From Pseudomonas jessenii (GTDB lineage Bacteria > Pseudomonadota > Gammaproteobacteria > Pseudomonadales > Pseudomonadaceae), in assembly GCF_002236115.1 (NCBI RefSeq), contig NZ_NIWT01000010.1, positions 124,001 through 188,000 of the forward strand: a DNA stretch of 64,000 nt, read 5' to 3'. Below, piece by piece: positions 1 to 6,845 of the stretch; position 1 is the first letter of the stretch; each line of letters begins with the position of its first letter. Both the position numbers and the translations under genes were made by a program. The notes below the pieces were generated by a model that was not told the DNA's origin, made no database searches, and was given only the letters and a program-made list of their open reading frames with translations.

Positions 1-857
1 AACAGAATTTCAGAGTTGGCCGCAGGCCTGGCTTCCTGGGCCAGACGCTCGCGGGTTTTCTCTTCCAGATACAGCAACGAACGCAAGCCGTCGGCGGCGT
101 TGGCTCGTGGCGGCGCGGCGCGGAAGCCATCGTTGAAGATTTCCAGCGACAGAGGCCCGGTGTAGCCACTCTTGATGATCGGCGCGAGGAACCCCGGCAA
201 GTCGAATTCACCCTGGCCCGGGAAGCAGCGAAAATGCCGGCTCCACTCCAGCACGTCCATGGCCAGGATCGGCGCGTCAGCCATTTGCACGAAGAAAATC
301 TTGTCGCCAGGAATCTCGGCGATAGCACTTGGATCGCCCTTGAGCGACAGGGTGTGAAAGCTGTCCAGCAACACGCCGAGGCTTGGGTGATCGGCCTGAC
401 GCACGATGTTCCACACCTGTTGCCAGGTGTTCACATGCCGGCCCCAGGCCAGCGCTTCGTAACCGATGCGCAGGCCACGTGCCCCGGCGTGCTCGGCCAG
501 AAGTCGCAAGTCGTCGACCAGAACCTGTTCATCACCGATGGACTCGGCCGAGGCATTGCTGCACACCAGCACCAGGTCAGTGCCCAGCTCCTGCATCAGG
601 TCGAATTTGCGCTCGGCGCGTTCCAGGTTGCGCGACAGGCGATCGCGGCGGCAGCCTTCGAAATCACGGAACGGTTGAAACAGGGTGATGGCGATCCCGA
701 GATCGGCGCACATCTGTTTAATTTCCCGTGGACTACCGTCGTAGTAGAGAAGGTCGTTCTCGAAAATCTCGACGCCGTCGAACCCGGCGGCGGCAATGGC
801 TTCGAGTTTTTCCGGCAGGGTACCGCTCAAGGATACGGTGGCAATGGAACGCTGCAT
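1..857 (-). CDS. quiC: 3-dehydroshikimate dehydratase QuiC, N-terminal part (runs off the left edge)
   Basis: Converts 3-dehydroshikimate to protocatechuate, feeding quinate/shikimate into the beta-ketoadipate pathway. ATG at 857 follows GGGAG by 8 bases; 285 codons are visible and the 3' end is outside the window. The visible part is an AP-endonuclease-2/xylose-isomerase-like TIM barrel. Read from the DNA, residues Glu134 (in GYEALAW), Asp165 (in LDSFH), Gln191 (in VQMAD) and Glu239 (in LSLEIF) coincide with the metal ligands reported for P. putida QuiC1. Pseudomonas members are usually about 630 residues with a C-terminal HPPD-like domain, which cannot be checked here. Divergent from an MFS transporter across a 505-bp region with a PcaR-box match on this strand. 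Confidence 0.9.
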   Translation of the reverse strand, partial: MQRSIATVSLSGTLPEKLEAIAAAGFDGVEIFENDLLYYDGSPREIKQMCADLGIAITLFQPFRDFEGCRRDRLSRNLERAERKFDLMQELGTDLVLVCSNASAESIGDEQVLVDDLRLLAEHAGARGLRIGYEALAWGRHVNTWQQVWNIVRQADHPSLGVLLDSFHTLSLKGDPSAIAEIPGDKIFFVQMADAPILAMDVLEWSRHFRCFPGQGEFDLPGFLAPIIKSGYTGPLSLEIFNDGFRAAPPRANAADGLRSLLYLEEKTRERLAQEARPAANSEIL

Positions 858-1362
858 GTTTCGGCTCCCGATGGAGGCTTCGGCTACAGGGAATTTGCGC
901 CGCTTTTGAAAGAGTGGACGGATTATTGAGCTGGTCGATGCATTGAGCAATTTAAAGTGTACTACCCAGTTAGTTTTGCGTGCGATTATCGAACACAATG
1001 GCCGATAGCGAATTGACGATTTTTTGTTCACTGCGCAACATCAACACCACATTGGGTCCGGTCTTGAAATCGTCGGCCCCGGTCAACAAGACCCAGAACA
1101 CCACATAAAAATTTCAAAAAACGGGTATACGCTCATGCGCTCATTCAACGCCTTGCTCACTCGCTCTACCGTCATTACGCCTTGCCTGGCGTCCATCCGA
1201 ACCCCGCGCTCCGCCGGCACAACCGTGCCGCTCGCTGAATAACCCGTCAGCCGACGAACACAGCCGATCAGCCCTTTCGCGCACGCCGCGACAGACCGAT
1301 TGATCACGCGCCCTTGAAGTCACGACGAGCCCCGCTTGTCAGTCATTGAACGGATGGCACAC
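858..1362. other. Divergent intergenic region between quiC and the MFS transporter
   Basis: 505 bp with no convincing gene. It holds the PcaR-like box at 980-994, whose inner GATAAT could be a -10 element reading towards quiC. On the plus strand, TTGACG at 1012-1017 is a possible -35 for the transporter but its -10 is weak, and a leader of roughly 300 bases would follow. Short ORFs on both strands here have no start signals and look like noise. Confidence 0.6.
980..994 (-). promoter_or_regulatory. PcaR-type operator upstream of quiC
   Basis: On the minus strand the 15 bases read GTTCGATAATCGCAC, identical to the PcaR box of P. putida pca promoters as I remember it, where it overlaps the -10 region. 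It lies 123 bp upstream of the quiC start and reads towards quiC. PcaR, an IclR-family activator, responds to beta-ketoadipate, a product of the pathway QuiC feeds. Confidence 0.7.
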
Positions 1363-2700
1363 ATGATTCCTTCTCAAAGTTCTCGCATGGCACCTGCCAT
1401 GAGCACCGCCACAGGTGGCATCGGCGACAAAATCCGCGGCGCCATGGCAGTCGGCAAAACCCGTTGGGGCATGCTGGCACTGGTGTTTTTCGCCACCACC
1501 CTGAACTACATCGACCGCGCCGCCCTAGGCGTGATGCAGCCTATCCTGGCCAAGGAAATGAGCTGGACGGCGATGGACTACGCCAACATCAACTTCTGGT
1601 TCCAGGTCGGTTACGCCATCGGTTTCGTGCTGCAAGGCCGTTTGATCGACCGGGTCGGCGTCAAGCGCGTGTTCTTCTGCGCCGTGCTGCTCTGGAGCCT
1701 GGCGACCGGTGCCCACGGCCTGGCCACTTCGGCGGTCGGCTTCATGGTCTGCCGATTCATCCTCGGCCTGACCGAAGCGGCCAACTACCCGGCCTGCGTG
1801 AAAACCACGCGCCTGTGGTTCCCGGCCGGTGAACGTGCGGTAGCCACCGGTATTTTCAATGCCGGGACCAACGTCGGCGCGATGTTCACGCCGATGCTGC
1901 TGCCACTGATCCTGCACGTCTGGGGTTGGCAGGCCGCGTTCCTGTGCATGGCATCACTGGGCGGGATCTGGCTGTTGTTCTGGGGTTTGAAGTACTTCAA
2001 CCCGGAAGACCACCCGAGCGTGAAACAGTCGGAGCTGGACTACATCCAGAAAGAAGTCGAGCCGGAACAAACCCGCGTGCCGTTCTCGAAAATCCTGCGC
2101 ATGCGCGGCACCTGGGCCTTCGCCCTCGCCTACTCGATCACCGCACCGGTGTTCTGGTTCTACCTGTACTGGCTGCCGCCGTTCCTCAACCAGCAATACA
2201 ACCTGGGCATCAACGTCACCCAGATGGGTATCCCGCTGATCATCATCTACCTCACTGCCGACTTCGGTAGCGTTGGCGGCGGCATCCTCTCCTCGTTCCT
2301 GATCGGTCGCGGCGTCAACCCGATCAAGGCGCGACTGATGTCCATGTTCCTGTTCGCCTGCTGCATCATCGGCGTGATCATGGCGGCCGGTTCCAGCAAC
2401 CTGTGGGTCGCGGTGGCCGCCATCTCCCTGGCCATCGGCGCGCACCAGGCCTGGACCGCGAACATCTGGAGCCTGGTGATGGACTACACGCCCAAGCACA
2501 TGATGAGTACGGTGTTCGGCTTCGGTGGCATGTGTGCGGCGATTGGCGGGATGTTCATGACCCAACTGGTCGGCCACATCCTGACCATCACCAACAACAA
2601 CTACACCGTGCTGTTCACCATGATTCCGGCGATGTACTTCATTGCGCTGATCTGGATGTACTTCATGGCACCGCGCAAGATTCCGACCGTCACCGAATAA
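1363..2700 (+). CDS. MFS transporter, anion:cation symporter type (probable shikimate/quinate or related acid uptake)
   Basis: Inner-membrane transporter of about 445 residues with the usual 12 hydrophobic segments. The N-terminal motif NYIDRAALG and the DRVGVKRVF loop are typical of the ACS group (hexuronate, galactonate and phthalate transporters). The start is uncertain: a TTG at 1336 and ATGs at 1354, 1363 and 1387 are in frame; 1363 was chosen for GGATGG five bases upstream. Divergent from quiC, so a hydroaromatic acid is the likeliest substrate, but this rests on context. A REPIN follows the stop codon. Confidence 0.85.
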   Translation: MIPSQSSRMAPAMSTATGGIGDKIRGAMAVGKTRWGMLALVFFATTLNYIDRAALGVMQPILAKEMSWTAMDYANINFWFQVGYAIGFVLQGRLIDRVGVKRVFFCAVLLWSLATGAHGLATSAVGFMVCRFILGLTEAANYPACVKTTRLWFPAGERAVATGIFNAGTNVGAMFTPMLLPLILHVWGWQAAFLCMASLGGIWLLFWGLKYFNPEDHPSVKQSELDYIQKEVEPEQTRVPFSKILRMRGTWAFALAYSITAPVFWFYLYWLPPFLNQQYNLGINVTQMGIPLIIIYLTADFGSVGGGILSSFLIGRGVNPIKARLMSMFLFACCIIGVIMAAGSSNLWVAVAAISLAIGAHQAWTANIWSLVMDYTPKHMMSTVFGFGGMCAAIGGMFMTQLVGHILTITNNNYTVLFTMIPAMYFIALIWMYFMAPRKIPTVTE

Positions 2701-2713
2701 AACATCGTCACCC

Positions 2714-2806
2714 TCTGTGGGAGCGAGCCTGCTCGCGAAAGCGGACTGTCATTCAACATTGATGTTGTCTGATACATCGCCTTCGCGAGCAGGCTCGCTC
2801 CCACAG
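2714..2806. repeat. REPIN, CTGTGGGAG type, arms facing outward
   Basis: Inverted pair of REP arms (CTGTGGGAGCGAGCCTGCTCGCGAA and its inverse), 93 bp in all, between convergent genes. The spacer contains AACATTGATGTTG, shared in related form with the elements at 23544, 39451 and 49523. Confidence 0.93.
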
Positions 2807-2812
2807 GTTTTT

Positions 2813-3691
2813 TTACCGGCGGCTTTGCTGCCAGGCCGCCGCCAACCCGCTGCAGCAGATCACGGCGATGCCGAGCACGGTGGTCAGTGTCGGCGTATGG
2901 GAAAACAGCAGCCAGCCCAGCAGGCCGGCGAAGATGATCTGGCAATAGCTGAACGGTGCCAGCAGTGCCGGTGCCGCGAGGCGGAAAGCCTGGGTCAGGA
3001 ACAGGTGAGCCGTCATCCCGCAGGCCCCCAGCGCCAGCATCATCGCACCATGCACCAGGTTCGGCGTCTGCCAGAAGAACGGCACCAGCGCACTCATCAC
3101 CAGCGTGTTGCACAAGCCTGCGAAGAAGTTACTGGTGGTCGGGCTGTCGATCTCGCTGAGCTTGCGGGTCAGCAGTTGGTAGAAGCAGAAAAACAGCGCC
3201 GAGCAGAACGGCAGCAACACCGCCGGGGTAAACAGATCGCCCCCGGGGTGAACGATGATCAGCACTCCGCTAAAACCGAAAATCACTGCCAGCCATTGCC
3301 CCCGGGTCACCCGCTCGCCAAGCAGCGGTACCGACAGCGCGGTGACCAATACCGGTGCGAGGAAGTTGACCGACGTGGCCTCGGCCAGCGGGATGTACAT
3401 CAGCCCCGTGGTGAAAAACAGACTGGTGCCCAGCAAGCAAAGCGCCCGGATCACCTGCAGCAATGGCCGTTTGGTACGCAGCACCCGCAGCCCGGACTGC
3501 GGCAGGAAAATCCCGGCCATCAACAAGGTGTGAACCACGTAGCGCGCCCAGACCACCATGACAATGGGATAAAAACCGGAGAGGTATTTGGAAAAGGCGT
3601 CGTGGGTGGAAAACAGGAAGGTCGCGACAACGATCAGCAGGATCCCTTTGAAGGGCTGATTGACGCCGGAAAGCGGGGTGCTGACGGTCAT
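2813..3691 (-). CDS. EamA/DMT-superfamily transporter
   Basis: Inner-membrane protein of 292 residues with about ten hydrophobic helices arranged as two EamA repeats (roughly residues 15-145 and 160-290). Start ATG at 3691. It lies downstream of the TIM-barrel/dehydrogenase pair on the same strand, 149 bp away across a REPIN, so it may be the last gene of that operon. DMT proteins export or import small metabolites and sequence alone does not give the substrate; a keto-acid or sugar-like intermediate of the neighbouring pathway is possible. Confidence 0.85.
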   Translation of the reverse strand: MTVSTPLSGVNQPFKGILLIVVATFLFSTHDAFSKYLSGFYPIVMVVWARYVVHTLLMAGIFLPQSGLRVLRTKRPLLQVIRALCLLGTSLFFTTGLMYIPLAEATSVNFLAPVLVTALSVPLLGERVTRGQWLAVIFGFSGVLIIVHPGGDLFTPAVLLPFCSALFFCFYQLLTRKLSEIDSPTTSNFFAGLCNTLVMSALVPFFWQTPNLVHGAMMLALGACGMTAHLFLTQAFRLAAPALLAPFSYCQIIFAGLLGWLLFSHTPTLTTVLGIAVICCSGLAAAWQQSRR

Positions 3692-3719
3692 TGGGTTTCC
3701 TTTATTACATCCTTATTTT

Positions 3720-3817
3720 GTAGGAGCGAGCTTGCTCGCGATGAACCTGAGGGCGCCATGTTTTTCCAGGCAGCCTTCATTATCGTTGACGACCATCGCG
3801 AGCAAGCTCGCTCCTAC
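3720..3817. repeat. REPIN, GTAGGAG type, arms facing outward
   Basis: 98-bp inverted pair (GTAGGAGCGAGCTTGCTCGCGA and inverse). Read on the minus strand, the spacer begins ATGGTCGTCAACGATAA, shared with the elements at 19393 and 59489. Confidence 0.92.
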
Positions 3818-3840
3818 CAGCGATAGGTGCGCAGCACCGA

Positions 3841-4656
3841 TTACAGCCGCGCAAACAATTCCCGGGTTTTATCCAGCGCCATCTGCGCCCGCTCCAACCC
3901 ACTCACGCCCTGCTCCAGCAACTGCACGGTGGGAATCTCCAGGCTCAATGGAATGTCAGCCGGCAAAATCCCCAACAATCCCTGCAGATCACAATCGCCA
4001 TCGCCGGGAAAACGCCGTTCGTTACGCGCCTGGCGCAAGATCTCCGCCATTTCGGTCGGCCGTAGTCCTGCGACGTCACACAACTGTGCATACCGTAACC
4101 GTGAGGGAGCAACTTTGGCCAGATCTTCCAGGCGCGATCCCGAACGATCGAAGTGGAAGGCGTCCACCAGCACTCCGCCGTTTCCCCGCCCGGCGTTTTC
4201 TACAATACGCACGGCTTGTTGAAGATTGCGCGCATCGGTCCAGGGCATGAACTCCAGATGCGGGTGCAGCCCATAGAGTGCCGCCAGATCACAGAGTTCG
4301 GCAAAATGTTCCGTCAGCCGTTGTTCATCAGGGTCGTTACCGGCCACCAGCAACTCACTTGCGCCGAACTCGGCACCCACCGCCAGGACTTTTTCGAAAT
4401 CGGCGACGACGGTTTCCGGTTTGAGCCGCAGGATTTCGACGTCCAGCACCCGAATACCGGTATCGCGCAGACGCGCCAAGGTCTGGCGCCGCAGTTCGTG
4501 GTCGGCCACCAGGGCAAAATGGTGCTCCTCCGGGGTTGCCGGTACCAGACGCAAGCCGACATGGCTGTAACCGGCCCGCGCGGCGACCTCGACCATATCG
4601 GGCGGTGACAACTCCAGCACGGTCAGGCTGGCCAGGGAGAAGATACGCTCGCTCAT
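3841..4656 (-). CDS. Sugar phosphate isomerase/epimerase-like TIM barrel, QuiC-like metal site
   Basis: A 271-residue AP-endonuclease-2-type TIM barrel. Start ATG 4656 has GAGGGG five bases upstream; a GTG at 4662 that overlaps the preceding stop is an alternative. Candidate metal ligands are Glu135 (in HLEFMPW), Asp165 (in LVDAFHF), Gln191 (in AQLCD) and Glu240 (in LSLEIP), nearly the spacing of QuiC (134/165/191/239). Many epimerases of the superfamily have His at the third position. Translationally coupled to the Gfo/Idh/MocA gene. Likely an isomerase, epimerase or dehydratase on a polyol or hydroaromatic keto-acid; exact reaction unknown. Confidence 0.85.
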   Translation of the reverse strand: MSERIFSLASLTVLELSPPDMVEVAARAGYSHVGLRLVPATPEEHHFALVADHELRRQTLARLRDTGIRVLDVEILRLKPETVVADFEKVLAVGAEFGASELLVAGNDPDEQRLTEHFAELCDLAALYGLHPHLEFMPWTDARNLQQAVRIVENAGRGNGGVLVDAFHFDRSGSRLEDLAKVAPSRLRYAQLCDVAGLRPTEMAEILRQARNERRFPGDGDCDLQGLLGILPADIPLSLEIPTVQLLEQGVSGLERAQMALDKTRELFARL

Positions 4657-4658
4657 GC

Positions 4659-5714
4659 TCACCCCTCGATCATGGATGGCGTGCAGGCACGCCCGGTTTC
4701 GGCGGCTTCGCGGATGGCTTCGATCAGCGCCAACGTACGCGCGGCATCGGCGGCACTCACCAGCGGCTCGACCTCCCGGCGCGCAACTCGCACGAAGTGC
4801 TGCAACTGCAAGCGTAGGGCTTCATCGGCACTGAAGCTTTCCTGGGTTGCCAGCAACGGTTGATGCCAGCCGCCATCGACATCGTTGTAGTGCCAGCGTT
4901 TAAGCTGCGGAATGCTCAGCGCCCCACCTGTCCCGGCCAGCAAGTAGCACGGTTGATCAGGATGACGCGGATACACCGGGTTCTCCCCCGAATCCAGCTC
5001 CCAGCTCCAGGGCGCAGCCACCGCATCGGAGCCGGTCAGGCTGCCCAGTGCACCGTTGTCGAATTGCAGCAGTACCGCCGCGCAATCTTCGTTGGCAAAC
5101 CCGCGAATGGCGTTGCTGGTGATGGCCTGAACCTGGCGCACTTCACCGCACAAATGCCGCAGCAGATCGAGGTCGTGGATCAGGTTGGTCAACAGCATCC
5201 CCGCGCCGGCCTCGCGGCGCCAGGGTGTTTCAAAATAGCTGTCGGGCTTGCGCAATTGCCAGAGCGCCGTGACCGTGGTCAACCGACCCAATGCGCCGCT
5301 GTGGACAAGCTCGTGGGCGCGGACGATCAGCGGATTGTGGCGACGATGATGTCCGACCAGTATCGGAACGCCACTGGCCTTCGAGGCAGTCACCAGCTCC
5401 CTGGCTTCATCCAGGTGCACGCCCACCGGTTTTTCCAGCAATACCGGCACGCCGGCCGCGAGGCAATCGAGGGCCGTGCTGACGTGCAGCGTGTTCGGGT
5501 TGGCAACTATCACGGCGTCTGGCTTCGCCTGCTCCAGCATCTGACAATGATCGGCGAAACAGGCTACGCCCCATTGCGCCGCAAGACTGGCCGCCTGCGG
5601 TCCCGGATCGGCCACGGCGCACAACGTCGCTTCAGTCAGGGATTGCAGATGCTGGTAGTGCTGCTGGCCCATGTTGCCAGCACCGATCAGGGCGATGCGA
5701 AGTGGCGAATTCAA
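4659..5714 (-). CDS. Gfo/Idh/MocA-family NAD(P)-dependent dehydrogenase
   Basis: 351 residues. N-terminal Rossmann fold with GAGNMGQQHYQHL at about residues 12-24, the family's EKPVG motif near residues 95-99, and a C-terminal alpha/beta substrate domain. Relatives oxidise or epimerise sugars, inositols and sugar acids. The start is TTG at 5714 with AGAGGA nine bases upstream. First gene of a short operon with the TIM-barrel enzyme at 3841-4656. A palindrome at 5763-5777, about 50 bp upstream of the start, resembles one ahead of the flavoprotein operon, suggesting shared control by the adjacent IclR protein. Confidence 0.9.
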   Translation of the reverse strand: MNSPLRIALIGAGNMGQQHYQHLQSLTEATLCAVADPGPQAASLAAQWGVACFADHCQMLEQAKPDAVIVANPNTLHVSTALDCLAAGVPVLLEKPVGVHLDEARELVTASKASGVPILVGHHRRHNPLIVRAHELVHSGALGRLTTVTALWQLRKPDSYFETPWRREAGAGMLLTNLIHDLDLLRHLCGEVRQVQAITSNAIRGFANEDCAAVLLQFDNGALGSLTGSDAVAAPWSWELDSGENPVYPRHPDQPCYLLAGTGGALSIPQLKRWHYNDVDGGWHQPLLATQESFSADEALRLQLQHFVRVARREVEPLVSAADAARTLALIEAIREAAETGRACTPSMIEG

Positions 5715-5762
5715 GATACGGTCCTCTTGTGAGTGTTATTGGAGCGATGAACTCCAATAATT

Positions 5763-5777
5763 TAGAACCTGGTTCCA
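5763..5777. promoter_or_regulatory. Predicted IclR-family operator, site 1
   Basis: TAGAACCTGGTTCCA contains the perfect odd palindrome GAACC-T-GGTTC. It agrees at 11 of 15 positions with site 2 (6804-6818), giving TNGAACNNGNTTCCA, which resembles the classical IclR palindrome with TGGAA/TTCCA halves. It lies just upstream of the dehydrogenase operon. Confidence 0.5.
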
Positions 5778-5848
5778 GATTCTTACACAGACCTATCCTG
5801 AAAGTGTTCGAACAGCGCACAGCTTCTCAAGCTGGACACTGTTCAAAA

Positions 5849-5876
5849 TGTGGGAGCGGGCTTGCTCGCTCCCACA
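5849..5876. repeat. Single REP palindrome
   Basis: TGTGGGAGCGGGCTTGCTCGCTCCCACA: one compact hairpin whose two arms lie almost back to back, without the usual ~50-bp spacer. It sits between the IclR gene and the dehydrogenase operon, where it may also act as a 3' mRNA stabiliser. Confidence 0.85.
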
Positions 5877-5893
5877 GTCGATTTGCACAGGCC

Positions 5894-6670
5894 TTAGTTG
5901 AACAACTCCGACGCCAGGCTCGCTGCACTCAACTCCTCGGTGTACGCGAGCAACAACGGCGCCAGCTCATGCAGCCGCGCCCCCGGCATCCGTGCACTCG
6001 GCCCGGCGATGCTGAGCACGCCGATCACCCGCCCATCGGCGGGATGGCGCACCACTGCCGCAATCGCCGAAGTGCCGATCGCCGAGCTCTCCTCGACCCA
6101 GGCGTAGCCCTGGTCCCGCGCCAGACGCAGGCGTTCGAGCAATTCGATGTTCGAGCGCGGCGCGTTCGGCCCCACATGTTCCGGCACTTGTGCGCCCTGT
6201 CGCTCCACCAGCGACAAGGCTTCGGCATCGCTCATGCAGGCCAGCCACGCATGCCCAGAGGCTGTGTAAAACAACGGCGCATCGCGGCCCATGTCCGGGT
6301 CGTAACGCAGACCGGAGCGCGCGCCCTGGGACTTGGCGATCCAGGTCTGACGCTCACCGTCGATCACCCCGAGACGCACCAGTTCGCCGGTTTCCTGCGC
6401 CAAGCGGTCAAGCACTGGCTGCACGATGTCGGCACCGCTGCTCGACAGGTAACGGAAGCCCATCGCCACCAGTTTGGTCGAGAGGTGATAACGCAGATTA
6501 TCCGGATTCTGCCGCACGTAACCGAGGCGGATCAGCTCGGCCAGCAGGCGATGGGTCGCGCTCTTGGGGATATCCAGTTGCTCTGCCAGGGTCTGCATCG
6601 GCAGGCCACGGGGATCGCTGGTGAGGCTTTCGAGCACACTGAAAACACGTTCGATCTGACTGCCGGCCAT
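5894..6670 (-). CDS. IclR-family transcriptional regulator
   Basis: 258-residue cytoplasmic regulator. An N-terminal winged helix (about residues 6-65, with LPMQTLAEQLDIPKSATHRLL as the HTH) is followed by an IclR effector domain to about residue 250. ATG at 6670 has GGAAG seven bases upstream; a GTG at 6682 is an alternative. The gene sits between the Gfo/Idh operon on its own strand and the flavoprotein/aldo-keto reductase operon on the other, and both promoter regions carry a similar palindrome. It is therefore the probable local regulator of the island. The effector is unknown. Confidence 0.92.
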   Translation of the reverse strand: MAGSQIERVFSVLESLTSDPRGLPMQTLAEQLDIPKSATHRLLAELIRLGYVRQNPDNLRYHLSTKLVAMGFRYLSSSGADIVQPVLDRLAQETGELVRLGVIDGERQTWIAKSQGARSGLRYDPDMGRDAPLFYTASGHAWLACMSDAEALSLVERQGAQVPEHVGPNAPRSNIELLERLRLARDQGYAWVEESSAIGTSAIAAVVRHPADGRVIGVLSIAGPSARMPGARLHELAPLLLAYTEELSAASLASELFN

Positions 6671-6803
6671 GGTCGCTTCCACGCAAAATTTGCTCGATTC
6701 TAGAAGACATCTGAACGAATGCGAAATCTGGAACTGAACGTTCGATAACCGCCCGTTTTACACCCTCAAGACTTGTTCGGCTTCACCTGATTCTTATATT
6801 TTC

Positions 6804-6818
6804 TGGAACAAGATTCCA
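6804..6818. promoter_or_regulatory. Predicted IclR-family operator, site 2
   Basis: TGGAACAAGATTCCA is an inverted repeat TGGAA-N5-TTCCA, 28 bp upstream of the flavoprotein start and in the region shared with the IclR gene's own promoter. It agrees at 11 of 15 positions with site 1 (5763-5777). Confidence 0.55.
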
Positions 6819-6845
6819 AAACAATAAAACACCGGAGTTCAAACA

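Noticed and set aside
1083-1307. Short ORFs in the quiC-MFS intergenic region
   Set aside because: No start signals, overlapping frames on the same stretch, no recognisable product.
2714-2806. Repeated palindromes considered as a CRISPR array
   Set aside because: The repeats are dispersed singly or in inverted pairs over 60 kb, not in tandem with regular spacers; they are REP/REPIN elements.
2717-3826. Long plus-strand ORF of 369 codons
   Set aside because: It is the antisense of the EamA transporter, begins inside a REPIN, and its product is a Gln/Arg/His-rich low-complexity sequence typical of shadow frames.
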